44,789 bases of DNA, taken from positions 1 through 44,789 of the forward strand of contig JAHJRV010000066.1 of assembly GCA_018830725.1 (NCBI GenBank), in the 5' to 3' direction. The first letter of the stretch is position 1. Every line of letters begins with the position of its first letter. Both the position numbers and the translations under genes were made by a program. Below are positions 33,559 through 43,551 of this stretch, piece by piece. The stretch is from Actinomycetota bacterium. Lineage in GTDB: Bacteria; Actinomycetota; Humimicrobiia; JAHJRV01. The notes below the pieces were generated by a model that was not told the origin of the DNA, ran no database searches, and was given only the letters and a program-made list of their open reading frames with translations.

Positions 33559-34896
33559 CTACTCAATTTTTTCCATTTTTATTTTATGAAGCTTCTCTAA
33601 ACTGGCTTTAATTTCTGTAAGCTTCTTTCCGTATAGTGGATAGAATGATATTGAGATGAAAGCTAAAGCCAGAGAAATAATAGGAACGATAGATATTAGA
33701 GAACGGAGTCCTAATGCTACTGATGATGGTTGCACTTTAAGTTCTGCATTATATCCAGTTGAAGTGAGAACAAATGAAATCATTATTGCTTGAATTGAAA
33801 GTGATATTCTTACTATAAATCCTTGCATTCCGAAATACATCCCTTCTCTTCTAACACCAGTTTTAAGTTCATCCTCATCAATAACGTCTGAAAGTAAGAT
33901 ATCAAAAAGAAAATTTAAACCAGCTAAACCTATACCAAGAAATGCAGAAACAATCATTCCAGTCGTTATATTGTCTATAAAAAATAGAGGAATTATTGCT
34001 ATAGAAAAAGTTATTATTGCTATCCTAAATGCTTTTTTAGCTCCGAATTTATCAGTTATTTTTTTCCATATAAGTATTGTGGCAAAAGCAACTAAGAATA
34101 TAGGTAATAACATTTTTGTATTGTCTTGATCGGTACCTTTTAAGACATATTTTGTGTAGAAGGGTAAGCAAGCTATGAGCATTGTAAAACTAAGTTGAAC
34201 TAAAAAACTAGCTAAAACATAGGTTATAAAAGAACGATTTTTAAGGGAGCATTTTAATGCTTGAGTGAAAGGAAGTGCTTTTTCTATACTGAATTCTTTT
34301 TTCTCTTTGCTTCCCCATAAAGATATACTCATAATAATGATAAAAATTGATCCATATAAAATTCCCATGCCACTCCAACCAATTCTTGTATAAACAAGAG
34401 GGGAGAGGGCTGATCCTGTTATTAATCCAATAAATAGTAGAAAATTCCTGTATCCAGCAACCTCAGTTCTTTCTTTTAAATTAGTAAACATTTCTGGAAA
34501 AAGTGCTGATGTGTTTAAAAATATTAGTGTATAAAATGTGTCGAAGAGAAAAACAAAAATTAAATAATAAATAAAAAGTTGAGTTGTCTGACCACGCTCT
34601 ACTCTAAAAGGTGGGGACCAAATAAGTGCAAAACAGATTGCTAATGGAATTATGCTAAATGCAATATAAGGAATTCTTCTGCCCCATTTAGTTCTTGTTT
34701 TATCAGAAAAATGTCCAAATAGCGGGTCGTTAATTGCATTCCATATACTATATAAAATCCATCCATTACGGAAGAGTTGTGGGCTCAGTTTCATTAAATC
34801 TATATAAAAATAATTTACATAAGTTCCAAATGTATTAGAAACAAATTGAGAAGCAAATGAGCAAAAACTATAAGCAATCTTTTTTGTTCTCTTCAT
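33559..34896 (-). CDS. GPH-type MFS sugar/cation symporter
   Basis: This 445-residue carrier has 12 membrane helices. The early loop reads IWNAINDPLFGHFSDKTRTK WGRR (about 50-73), the pattern of glycoside-pentoside-hexuronide:cation symporters, and RTEVAGYRNFLLFIGLITGS is near 137. Members import sugars with H+ or Na+. The substrate is unknown. The start overlaps the amrS stop by four bases, so translation is coupled, an unexpected partnership for a radical SAM gene. Confidence 0.85.
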   Translation of the reverse strand: MKRTKKIAYSFCSFASQFVSNTFGTYVNYFYIDLMKLSPQLFRNGWILYSIWNAINDPLFGHFSDKTRTKWGRRIPYIAFSIIPLAICFALIWSPPFRVERGQTTQLFIYYLIFVFLFDTFYTLIFLNTSALFPEMFTNLKERTEVAGYRNFLLFIGLITGSALSPLVYTRIGWSGMGILYGSIFIIIMSISLWGSKEKKEFSIEKALPFTQALKCSLKNRSFITYVLASFLVQLSFTMLIACLPFYTKYVLKGTDQDNTKMLLPIFLVAFATILIWKKITDKFGAKKAFRIAIITFSIAIIPLFFIDNITTGMIVSAFLGIGLAGLNFLFDILLSDVIDEDELKTGVRREGMYFGMQGFIVRISLSIQAIMISFVLTSTGYNAELKVQPSSVALGLRSLISIVPIISLALAFISISFYPLYGKKLTEIKASLEKLHKIKMEKIE

Positions 34897-35906
34897 AAGC
34901 CTACACCATCAATTTTGAAACCACAGTGCTGGCATATCCCATCTTTAATATCCTTTTTTGTTATCTGATATCCCCATCTTTTAATTACTAAATTCTTACA
35001 GTTTGGACAGTATGTGCTTTCTCCTTTGCTATCTGGAACATTTCCCTCATATACATATTTAAGACCTTCATTTAAACCAATCTCTCTTGCCTTGTGAATG
35101 GTATCAATGGGTGTTGGTGGTTTGTCTTTTAAATTATATGAAGGATAAAATCTGCTTATATGCCAGGGAGTATCGTCACCTAATTCATTAACTATAAATT
35201 TTGCTATTTTTCTTAACTCATCAGGTGAATCATTGAGTGAGGGGATTATAAGTGTTGTTACTTCAACCCAAATTCCCAATTTTTTCATTAATTTTAGAGT
35301 ATCTAAAACTGGTTGTAATCGGGCACCACATAACTTTCTGTAAAAATCATCGCTAAATGATTTTAAATCCACATTAGCTGCATCTAAGTAAGGATTAATC
35401 TCTTTTAATGCTTCCTCAGTCATATAACCATTTGTAACAAACACATTTTTAATATCTGCTTCATGAGCTAATTTAGCTGTATCGTATGCATATTCAAAGA
35501 ATATAGTAGGTTCAGTATATGTATATGCAATACTTTTACTTCCATATCTTTTTGCATTCTCAACAATTGATTCTGGGGAAGCCTCATTGCCCATTATTAG
35601 ATGTTTATCTCTCACCATCTGAGATATTTCCCAGTTTTGGCAAAATTGGCATTTAAAATTACAACCAACAGTTGCAATAGAATAAGCAGTAGTACCTGGA
35701 TAAAAGTTAAATAACGGTTTCTTTTCAATTGGGTCAATAGCTTGAGATATTGTTCTACCATATACAAGTGTATATAAAATTCCATCTCTATTTTCCCTAA
35801 CGAGACATATTCCTTTTTTCCCTTCATTTATTTTGCATCGATGCGCACATAAATTACACTGTACTTTTTTATTACCAACTTTTTCATAAAGCATAGCTTC
35901 TTTCAT
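34893..35906 (-). CDS. amrS: AmmeMemoRadiSam system radical SAM enzyme
   Basis: This 337-residue radical SAM protein has the cluster motif GCNFKCQFCQNWE with cysteines 82, 86 and 89. An N-terminal zinc-like CNLCAHRCKINEGKKGIC (17-34) and the C-terminal CPNCKNLVIKRWGY with CQHCGF are typical of AmrS. PGTTAYSIATVGC before the cluster and WHISRFYPSYNLKDKPPTP near 230 complete the family picture. The enzyme belongs to the AmmeMemoRadiSam set whose role is not settled; the AmmA and MEMO partners are not in this window. No strong promoter was identified. Confidence 0.9.
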   Translation of the reverse strand: MKEAMLYEKVGNKKVQCNLCAHRCKINEGKKGICLVRENRDGILYTLVYGRTISQAIDPIEKKPLFNFYPGTTAYSIATVGCNFKCQFCQNWEISQMVRDKHLIMGNEASPESIVENAKRYGSKSIAYTYTEPTIFFEYAYDTAKLAHEADIKNVFVTNGYMTEEALKEINPYLDAANVDLKSFSDDFYRKLCGARLQPVLDTLKLMKKLGIWVEVTTLIIPSLNDSPDELRKIAKFIVNELGDDTPWHISRFYPSYNLKDKPPTPIDTIHKAREIGLNEGLKYVYEGNVPDSKGESTYCPNCKNLVIKRWGYQITKKDIKDGICQHCGFKIDGVGL

Positions 35907-36068
35907 AAGAATCCACCTTAAAATAAAGTCTTAACATTTAGGAATTTCAATTTTTTATTTTCAATATCTATTTTATATCAAAATTATATAACACCTATTT
36001 AAAAAACGAATATTATTAATTGTTATTACGAGCATATTCCTGGTTATCATTGATAATGTTTTACTGAT

Positions 36069-36198
36069 TGTCATTGCGAGCCACTGAAGGTGGCGTGGCA
36101 ATCTCAAATAAGATATGTTGTTAAATCTAATTAAAATGAGATTGCTCAGCCTGTTATGATAGAGATTGCTTCGTCGCTAAAGCTCCTCGCAATGACAT
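36069..36198. repeat. REP-like palindromic element with TGTCATTGCGAG ends
   Basis: TGTCATTGCGAGCC at the left and CTCCTCGCAATGACAT at the right are inverted ends, with GTGGCAATCTCA and TGAGATTGC inside forming a second, inner mirror. Fragments (TTATTACGAGCA, TAGTAATGACA) extend to both sides (36015-36250). It fills most of the 430-base gap between amrS and panB. The family differs from the TCATTCTGA elements but has the same architecture. Confidence 0.7.
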
Positions 36199-36336
36199 AT
36201 TAAAAATTTATTGTAATGACAACTGGAATCTCGTTCCTAGTAATGACACAGTATAGTTTAATTTTTTTTATTAAAAGGTAATGTTTGTAATATAATTAAC
36301 TTAAAATTTTCTTGTTAAATTTATAGGAGGTTTTGT

Positions 36337-37200
36337 ATGAGAGAAAAAAAAGTAACTATAAATAATCTCTTGGAGATGAAAAGAAAAGGTGAAAAAATTT
36401 CAATGGTGACTGCATATGATTATCATACTGCTGTTTTAGCTGATAGAGCTGGTATGGATGTTGTTTTGATAGGTGATAGTTTGGGTATGACAATGCTTGG
36501 ATATGAGAGTACTCTTCCAGTTACAATGAATGAGATGATAATATTTTCAAAAGCAGTGACAAGAGGATGTAAAAGACCTTTAGTTGTTGGCGATATGCCT
36601 TATATGACTTATCAGGTTTCAATTGAAGATGCGATGAGAAATGCAGGAAGATTTATGAGTGAAGCAGGAACTGATGCAATTAAATTAGAGGGTGGTAAGC
36701 ATATGGCAAAAACAGTAGAAGCTTTAGTTAAAGTTGGGATTCCTGTTATGGGACACATAGGTCTTACCCCACAAAGTATGGCAATGCTTGGTGGATTTAA
36801 AGTTCAAGGTAAAACTGCTCAGGCAGCAGTAGACATTTTAGATGATGCAATTGCATTGGAAAACGCGGGAGCATTTTTTATCCTTTTAGAACTTGTTCCA
36901 GCAGAAATTAGTAAGGTTGTATCTGAAAGATTAACAATTCCTACTGTGAGTATAGGAAGTGGACCAGACTGTGATGGCCAATTATTGATATTTCATGACC
37001 TTGTTGGTCTATTTGAAGCTTTTACACCAAAGCATGTTAAAAAGTATGCAAATCTATCAGGAGAAATAGAAAATGCTTTTAAAAACTATATAAAAGATGT
37101 AAAAGAAGTCAAATTTCCGACAGCTGAGCATTCATTTAAAATTTCTGAAGAAGAAAAGAAGATATTTTTAGACCTATTAAGTAAAAGAGAAAATAATTGA
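36337..37200 (+). CDS. panB: 3-methyl-2-oxobutanoate hydroxymethyltransferase
   Basis: PanB makes ketopantoate from alpha-ketoisovalerate and methylene-tetrahydrofolate, the first step of pantothenate synthesis. The 287-residue sequence has the TIM-barrel motifs ISMVTAYDYHTAVLADRAGM, IGDSLGMTMLGYESTLPVTM with a metal-binding aspartate, KLEGG, and GHIGLTPQS. TAGGAGG precedes the ATG. panC and panD are not adjacent. The next gene follows after 43 bases with its own AGGAGGA site, so the two may be co-transcribed. Confidence 0.95.
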   Translation: MREKKVTINNLLEMKRKGEKISMVTAYDYHTAVLADRAGMDVVLIGDSLGMTMLGYESTLPVTMNEMIIFSKAVTRGCKRPLVVGDMPYMTYQVSIEDAMRNAGRFMSEAGTDAIKLEGGKHMAKTVEALVKVGIPVMGHIGLTPQSMAMLGGFKVQGKTAQAAVDILDDAIALENAGAFFILLELVPAEISKVVSERLTIPTVSIGSGPDCDGQLLIFHDLVGLFEAFTPKHVKKYANLSGEIENAFKNYIKDVKEVKFPTAEHSFKISEEEKKIFLDLLSKRENN

Positions 37201-37243
37201 GTATGAGAAAGAACTATTAAAAGTAATAAAAGGAGGAGGATTA

Positions 37244-38176
37244 ATGGAAAGAGTAAAAAAAGCAATAGAAAAAGTGGGTATTCCTGGAAGAGATGTATAT
37301 GAGATTCCCGATTCTAATAAAGTTTTTCCTGATGGGGCACATTATAGAATGGAAATATCTGGTGTTGAAAGACCATCTACTCTAAAGGCATTAATTGATG
37401 AGGTTAATAAAAGAAAAATACCTGTTCATCGTCTTATTTCAACAGTAATGGGCTCAACTCTATTGGATAGAAAGGAACTAAAAGAATTTGCAAAAATGGC
37501 TTCTGATGCCAGAATGGAAGTTATTATTACTCCAGGACCACGAGGATTCTGGGATTTAGGAAAGCAGATAGCTACACCAGAAGGAGCACTTTCAGGTTTA
37601 CGAGTAAGGGGATCAGACAACTTAGCTTTGCTTGTTTCGGATATTATGAGATGTATTGACATAGGATTTAGAGGTTTTTTAGTCTGGGATGAAGGGGTTC
37701 TATATCTTCTTAGTAAGATGAGAGAAAATGGAGATATTCCATCTGATGTTGTATTTAAAGTCTCTATATTTGCTGGTCATGCTAATGCAGCAGGAGCAAA
37801 GGTTTTGGAGAATTTAGGAGCAGATACATTTAATCCAGTTGGTGACTTAACACTTCCCATGCTTGCTTCAATAAGAAAAGTAGTAGATATTCCAATGGAT
37901 ATTCATGTGCTTTTATTTGATTCTATGGGAGGTTTTAATAGAATGTGGGAGACACCAGAGTTAGCAAGGGTAGTTTCTCCTTGTTATTTTAAGATAGAAC
38001 CAGGTGCTTCAGTTGGTAGTTTATATAAACCGTGGGTATCTGAAGATTTATTAGCGAATATAGTTCGTGAAAAGGTCAAATATGCTCAGATAATAAAAGA
38101 AATGATAGATGAGAATCAACCAAAATTAAAGCTCTCAGAGATAGGTCCTGAAGATTTAGCCATCCCAAAAATCTAA
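37244..38176 (+). CDS. TIM-barrel-type protein resembling U32 peptidase-like proteins
   Basis: This 310-residue protein is conserved-looking but without a motif that proves a reaction. Residues 80-120 (MEVIITPGPRGFWDLGKQI, GLRVRGSDNLALLV) and 165-230 (VSIFAGHANAAGAKVLENLG, MDIHVLLFDSMGGFNRMWET) alternate strands and helices as in a TIM barrel. I associate this sequence type with proteins annotated as U32-family peptidase-like, but the catalytic role is unproven. It follows panB closely and has a good ribosome site (AGGAGGA). No signal peptide is seen. Confidence 0.5.
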   Translation: MERVKKAIEKVGIPGRDVYEIPDSNKVFPDGAHYRMEISGVERPSTLKALIDEVNKRKIPVHRLISTVMGSTLLDRKELKEFAKMASDARMEVIITPGPRGFWDLGKQIATPEGALSGLRVRGSDNLALLVSDIMRCIDIGFRGFLVWDEGVLYLLSKMRENGDIPSDVVFKVSIFAGHANAAGAKVLENLGADTFNPVGDLTLPMLASIRKVVDIPMDIHVLLFDSMGGFNRMWETPELARVVSPCYFKIEPGASVGSLYKPWVSEDLLANIVREKVKYAQIIKEMIDENQPKLKLSEIGPEDLAIPKI

Positions 38177-38200
38177 TTAATTAATTTAATAGAATTTCAC

Positions 38201-40552
38201 ATGATGTTATTACTTATTAAAAATTTTTATAAAAAAATATCAAAGTCAATCAGATTTTTATTTATTTCATTTATCTGCATTTTCCTTTTAAATTCTACAT
38301 TTTTTCCATATTTTATATCTGACAACAATATTTTTTTAAACAACAATAATAGTTTTTCAAAATACAATAGTATTTTCTTTAAAAATATACTTTTTATGAA
38401 TAAAGCTTATGCAGATAATTCAAAAAGGAAATCCTCTCAACAAAACTATTTAAAATCTAATCCTTATAATAATTTATTACTTTCTCCAATTGATGTTGAT
38501 AAAAATTTAATTTATAAAAAACTTTACATTTCAGGTCAAAATCATTTTCAATCAGGAAATTATTTAAGAGCAGAGAAATGCTTTTTTCGTATTTCTGAAA
38601 GCGCTTATATCTTATCTGATTACGCGTTATACTATCTTGCTCAAAGTAATCAGAAAATGGGGGATTATTCATTAGCAATTAAATATTATGAACAATATAG
38701 GGATAAATACCCTGAGGGATATTGGAATGAAAAAGTTGAACTTGAAAAGGTGAACTGCCTTTATCAATTAGGTGAGCTTTACAAAGTAGAAGAGACCCTG
38801 AGAGATTTTTTAAAGAATTATTCTGAATCTGAGTTAATTCCTGAGGTTATGTTTCAACTTTCGAGTTGTTTAGAGGAACAAGAAAAATGGGAAGATGCAG
38901 TAAAAAACTATTACCAAATCTGGCTGGATTGGCCACTATCAGAACAAGCAGGTAAAGCTAAAGTAAGATTTATGCAAATATCTGAAACTCATGATATTGA
39001 AATAAAACCTGCTAAATTAGCATCATTACATCAAAGAGCCAAGAAGTTAATGAAAGCATATCTTTTTGATTCTGCTTTATCAGACCTTTTGAAGTTGAAA
39101 GAAAGAGCTAATCTTGAACAGGAAGCTGAATTTGTATCAAAGGTGAAATTGGATATTGCTATCTGTAATTATAGACTAAGGAAATATGAAGAAGCTGCCT
39201 TTATTTTATCTGAATTACTTAATAGCGATATTTCATCTGCTTTGAAAAAAAATGTATTGTTTTGGTTAGCTAAAAGCAATACCTATTTAGGAAATACTCA
39301 ATATGCCATAGAGTACTATTCATTATTAGTTGAAAAATATCCATATAGTGATCTTGCGCCTGAAAGTTTAGAAAATATTGCAAAGATATGGGAAAACAAA
39401 AATCAGACCAAAGAAGCAATGAATACTTATGAAAGAATTATCACAGAATATCCATACTCAGTATTTGCAAAGAGGACATTATGGAATACTGGATGGATTT
39501 TTTACAAGAAAGGGGAATTTTCTGAAGCACTTGAAAAATTTGACAGATTAGTAAAAATTGGTCGCAACTCATCTCTTTACTCAAAATCATTATACTGGAA
39601 ATCTAAAGTCCTGGAGAAATTAGGTGAGAATTATTCAGCAATACAAGCTTACAAAGATCTTTTAGATAATAATTCTTATGATTTTTATAAGATAATGGCA
39701 ATTGCAAAATTAGAGAAAATTGATCCAAACTATATTGAAAATTTGGAAGAGAATTCTGATTATAATAAGATAGAAATAATATCATCAGGAGAAATTAAAT
39801 CTGAACATTATAAAAAAGCTAAAGAACTTTTTATGTTAGGTTTTAATTATGATGCTATAAATGAATTGGAAATAGTGAAAAATAAGGAGAATAAGGATAA
39901 GGAATTAATGGTTGAGGTTGGTAAGTTATTTTTTAAAGCTGGTGATTATTTCAGAGCAATAAGAGTTGCAGTTAATTATTTGAATGAGTTTTTGAGTGAT
40001 GAACCAAAGGGAGAGGCAAAGGATATCTGGAAATCTTTTTATCCAAGAGGATATCATGATACTGTTGAGAAGTGGGCAAATATTGAAAATGTCAATCCAT
40101 TTTTGATTTATTCAGTAATAAGAGAAGAAAGTCATTATAATCCTTTTGCTCTATCAATATCTAATGCCCGAGGTTTAATGCAGATAATTCCTCCAACTGG
40201 TAAATGGATTGCTGAAAAAATCAATTCTCGAAATTTTGATGTTGAAAAAATGTGGGATACAGAAACTAATATTAGAATGGGGTCATGGTATTTAAGATTT
40301 CTACTTGATTATTTCGATGGAGTAGAGATGTTAGCTACAGCAGGTTATAATGCTGGACAGGGAGCAGTTGGAAAATGGGTTAATAAGTATGATGAAAAAG
40401 AAGCAGATTTCTTTATTGAAAATATTCCATATGAGCAGACAAGAGAATATGTTAAAAAAGTTTTAAGAGATTATGTTGTTTATCATCAGATATATGGAAA
40501 AGATGATTTAAGTATATATTCATTAGTAAATAACTTCACAACAGGAGATTAA
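38201..40552 (+). CDS. Lytic transglycosylase with TPR-like repeats (Slt70-like)
   Basis: This 783-residue protein starts with a signal anchor (about 15-40). A long helical body with many TPR-like units follows, for example YLRAEKCFFRIS, YSLAIKYYEQYRDKYPEGYW and NTQYAIEYYSLLVEKYP. The C-terminal SLT domain (about 625-770) has the catalytic glutamate in SVIREESHYNPFALS, plus NARGLMQIIPPTGKWIA and ATAGYNAGQGAVGKW. Such enzymes cut peptidoglycan glycan strands with formation of anhydro-muramic ends. Periplasmic location is expected. Start choice between two adjacent ATGs is open, and the ribosome site is weak. Confidence 0.88.
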   Translation: MMLLLIKNFYKKISKSIRFLFISFICIFLLNSTFFPYFISDNNIFLNNNNSFSKYNSIFFKNILFMNKAYADNSKRKSSQQNYLKSNPYNNLLLSPIDVDKNLIYKKLYISGQNHFQSGNYLRAEKCFFRISESAYILSDYALYYLAQSNQKMGDYSLAIKYYEQYRDKYPEGYWNEKVELEKVNCLYQLGELYKVEETLRDFLKNYSESELIPEVMFQLSSCLEEQEKWEDAVKNYYQIWLDWPLSEQAGKAKVRFMQISETHDIEIKPAKLASLHQRAKKLMKAYLFDSALSDLLKLKERANLEQEAEFVSKVKLDIAICNYRLRKYEEAAFILSELLNSDISSALKKNVLFWLAKSNTYLGNTQYAIEYYSLLVEKYPYSDLAPESLENIAKIWENKNQTKEAMNTYERIITEYPYSVFAKRTLWNTGWIFYKKGEFSEALEKFDRLVKIGRNSSLYSKSLYWKSKVLEKLGENYSAIQAYKDLLDNNSYDFYKIMAIAKLEKIDPNYIENLEENSDYNKIEIISSGEIKSEHYKKAKELFMLGFNYDAINELEIVKNKENKDKELMVEVGKLFFKAGDYFRAIRVAVNYLNEFLSDEPKGEAKDIWKSFYPRGYHDTVEKWANIENVNPFLIYSVIREESHYNPFALSISNARGLMQIIPPTGKWIAEKINSRNFDVEKMWDTETNIRMGSWYLRFLLDYFDGVEMLATAGYNAGQGAVGKWVNKYDEKEADFFIENIPYEQTREYVKKVLRDYVVYHQIYGKDDLSIYSLVNNFTTGD

Positions 40553-40592
40553 TTTCTGCTTTCTTTCACCCTAAAAATTTTACAGGGATAAT

Positions 40593-42308
40593 ATGATAAG
40601 TAACAAAATAGCAAAGATTTTTGAAGATTTAGCAGATATGCTTGAGATAAAGGGAGATAACCCTTTTAGAATAAGAGCATATAGAAAAGTTGCTCGTAAT
40701 ATAAGGACCTTAACAGATGAGTTTGAAAAATTTGCTGATGAGGGTAGATTAGACCAGATTCCCGGTATTGGAGAAGGAATGAAAGAGAAAATATATGAGA
40801 TTTTGGACACTGGTCGTCTTCAATTTTATGAAGATTTAAAGAGTGAGATTCCACCAAGTTTGGTAAAGTTACTTTCTGTACCTGGTATTGGCCCTAAATT
40901 GGCTAAGAAGTTCTATGATGAATTAAATATTAGGGACATAGAGCAATTAGAAAAGATGGCTAAAGAACATCATTTAGCTGGATTACCAGGAATAAAAGAA
41001 AAAACTGAGCAAAATATTCTAAAAGGAATTGAAATGCTGAAGAAGGGGTTAGAGAGGATGAATTTGGGTATAGCTTTACCAATTGCAAATGAAATTGTAA
41101 ATCAATTAAGTAAACTTCCTGAAGTTAAAAGAATAAGTACAGCTGGAAGTATTAGACGAAGAAAAGAAACTATTGGTGATATAGATATTTTAACAACATC
41201 ATCTAATTCAAAAAAGGTAATGAATACTTTTATAAATTTGCCACAAGTTGAGAGGGTCTTAGTTAGCGGTGAAACTAAAAGCTCTATTGTAACTTTTGAC
41301 GGGATACATGTTGATTTAAGAGTTGTTAAACCTGAAAGCTATGGAGCTGCTTTGGCATATTTTACAGGTTCTAAAGCACACAATATTCGTATTAGAGAGA
41401 TAGCTATGAAAAATGGTCTTAAGATAAATGAGTATGGAGTTTTTGATGAAAAGAATAATAAAAAAATAGCAGGTGAGAATGAGGAGGAAATATATCAAAT
41501 TCTTGACTTACCATTTATAGTTCCAGAGCTTCGAGAGGATAGGGGAGAAATAGAAGTTGCGAAAAATAATAACTTACCAGATTTAGTTAAACTATCTGAG
41601 ATAAATGGTGATCTTCATGTACACACAGTTTGGAGTGATGGTGGAAATAGTATTGAGGAGATGATAAAAGATACACAAAAAAGAGGGTATAAATACCTTG
41701 CCATATGTGATCATTCGCAGAGTTTGAAGATTGCTGGTGGTCTATCAGAGGAAAAATTAGTAGAGCAAATAGAAAAGATAAAAGAACTAAATAAGAAATA
41801 TAAGAATTTTACTATTTTAGCAGGTAGTGAAGTTGATATAAAAGCTGATGGTTCATTAGATTATCCAGATGAGTTACTGAAAAAATTAGATATAGTAGTA
41901 GCAGCAATACATACTCGATTTAGAAGGTCAAGATATGAGATGACTAAAAGGATAATAAAAGCTATCCAGAATCCACATGTAAATATATTAGCGCATCCTA
42001 CAGGAAGATTGTTAGGAGTAAGAGATGCATATGAGGTTGATCTTGATGAAATATTAAAAGTTGCTAAAATAAATAAAATTGCATTAGAAATTAATGCTTT
42101 CCCCGAAAGATTAGACTTAAATGATATAAATTGTAGGAAAGCAAAAGAATATGGGGTAATGATATCTATAAATACTGATAGTCATATAACTAATCAATTG
42201 GATTATATGGCTTTAGGTGTATCAGTAGCAAGAAGGGGTTGGTTAGAACCTGAAAATATAATTAACACCAAACCCATAGAACAAATTATCAAATTTTTAA
42301 AAAGTTAA
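40593..42308 (+). CDS. polX: DNA polymerase/3'-5' exonuclease PolX (pol X plus PHP domains)
   Basis: This 571-residue repair polymerase has an N-terminal 8-kDa-like domain (KIFEDLADMLEIKGDNPFRI), two helix-hairpin-helix stretches (IPGIGEGMKEKI and VPGIGPKLAKKF), and the polymerase core with GSIRRRKETIGDIDILTTS (about 188-206) and a third acidic residue in IHVDLRVVKP. The C-terminal PHP phosphoesterase (about 338-571) has DLHVHTVWSDGG, ICDHSQSLKIAGG, GSEVDI, ILAHPTGRLLG and NTDSHITNQLDYM metal ligands. It fills short gaps in base excision repair. AGGG lies seven bases before the ATG. glgC follows 16 bases later. Confidence 0.94.
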   Translation: MISNKIAKIFEDLADMLEIKGDNPFRIRAYRKVARNIRTLTDEFEKFADEGRLDQIPGIGEGMKEKIYEILDTGRLQFYEDLKSEIPPSLVKLLSVPGIGPKLAKKFYDELNIRDIEQLEKMAKEHHLAGLPGIKEKTEQNILKGIEMLKKGLERMNLGIALPIANEIVNQLSKLPEVKRISTAGSIRRRKETIGDIDILTTSSNSKKVMNTFINLPQVERVLVSGETKSSIVTFDGIHVDLRVVKPESYGAALAYFTGSKAHNIRIREIAMKNGLKINEYGVFDEKNNKKIAGENEEEIYQILDLPFIVPELREDRGEIEVAKNNNLPDLVKLSEINGDLHVHTVWSDGGNSIEEMIKDTQKRGYKYLAICDHSQSLKIAGGLSEEKLVEQIEKIKELNKKYKNFTILAGSEVDIKADGSLDYPDELLKKLDIVVAAIHTRFRRSRYEMTKRIIKAIQNPHVNILAHPTGRLLGVRDAYEVDLDEILKVAKINKIALEINAFPERLDLNDINCRKAKEYGVMISINTDSHITNQLDYMALGVSVARRGWLEPENIINTKPIEQIIKFLKS

Positions 42309-42324
42309 TTTGAGGTGAATATTA

Positions 42325-43533
42325 ATGAAAAAAACTTTAGCGTTTATAATGGCAGGTGGTAAGGGAGAAAGGCTTTACCCTCTTACCAAAGATAGAGCAA
42401 AACCATCAGTCCCTTTTGGTGGTAAGTATAGAATTATTGATTTCACACTCAGCAACTGTTTAAATTCCAATTTGAGAAAAATAAATGTTCTAACTCAATA
42501 TAAATCTTTTTCACTATATATGCATATAAAACTGGGTTGGAATTTCTTCAAAAGTGAACTTGGTGAATATATAAATGTTATTCCTGCTCAAAAGATAGGT
42601 AGGGATGAGTGGTACCTTGGCACTGCAGATGCCATATATCAAAATATCTACTTCATAGATAAGGAAAAACCCGAGAGGGTGATCGTCCTTTCAGGAGATC
42701 ATATATATAAAATGGATTACCAGGATATGGTCATATTTCATAAGATAAAAAGAGCTGATCTAACAATAGCAACTTTAGAAATGGAGAGGGAGGAGACATC
42801 ACAGTTTGGAGTAATAGAGATTGATGAAAATGGAAAGGTTGTAGGATTTCAGGAAAAACAAAAAGAGCTCAAACCAATTCCAGGGAAACCTGAGTCCAGT
42901 CTTATATCCATGGGAGTATATATTTTTAATACTGATTTTTTAAAGAAGAAGTTAATAGAAGATGCAAAAAAGGTAGATTCAACTCATGATTTTGGAAAAG
43001 ACATAATTCCAAGTATGATAAAAAATACAAATGTTTATGCTTTTGTCTTTCAAGATAGGGAAACTGGTGAACCGAGGTATTGGAGAGATGTAGGTACAAT
43101 TGATACTTACTTCGAAGCTAATATGGATTTAGTTGGAATTAATCCAAAAATAAATCTCTATGAAAAAGAGTGGCCTATTTTTACATTGCAAACTCAATGC
43201 CCTCCAACAAAAATAATCGGGATCGAGAATAAAGAAAAAGGTTTGGCAATTTCATCACTACTTGCTGATGGATGTTTAATTAAAGGTGGAAAAGTTTTCA
43301 ATTCTATAATATCTAATGATGTTATAGTGAATGATTATTCTGATATTTCACATTCCATTATTTATGAAGGTGTTAATATAGGAGAAGGATGTAAGATTAG
43401 AAAAGCAATAATAGATAAAAATAACAAAATACCTCCTGATACAAGTATAGGATACAACTTAGAGGATGATAAAAAGAAATTCACTGTTAGTGAAGGTGGA
43501 GTAGTCGTGGTTCCCAAAGAATATTTTAAATAA
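42325..43533 (+). CDS. glgC: Glucose-1-phosphate adenylyltransferase
   Basis: GlgC makes ADP-glucose from glucose-1-phosphate and ATP, the committed step of glycogen synthesis. The 402-residue sequence has the nucleotide loop GGKGERLYPLTKDRAKPSVP, FGGKYRIIDFTLSNCLNS, GTADAIYQN, LSGDHIYKMDY and a C-terminal left-handed beta-helix with the SIISNDVIVNDY and SIIYEGVNIGEGC hexapeptide turns. Length is normal. GAGGTGA precedes the ATG by six bases. No other glycogen gene is in view. It converges with the MscS gene with 18 bases between. Confidence 0.94.
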   Translation: MKKTLAFIMAGGKGERLYPLTKDRAKPSVPFGGKYRIIDFTLSNCLNSNLRKINVLTQYKSFSLYMHIKLGWNFFKSELGEYINVIPAQKIGRDEWYLGTADAIYQNIYFIDKEKPERVIVLSGDHIYKMDYQDMVIFHKIKRADLTIATLEMEREETSQFGVIEIDENGKVVGFQEKQKELKPIPGKPESSLISMGVYIFNTDFLKKKLIEDAKKVDSTHDFGKDIIPSMIKNTNVYAFVFQDRETGEPRYWRDVGTIDTYFEANMDLVGINPKINLYEKEWPIFTLQTQCPPTKIIGIENKEKGLAISSLLADGCLIKGGKVFNSIISNDVIVNDYSDISHSIIYEGVNIGEGCKIRKAIIDKNNKIPPDTSIGYNLEDDKKKFTVSEGGVVVVPKEYFK

Positions 43534-43551
43534 TAAATATCAAATCGTATA

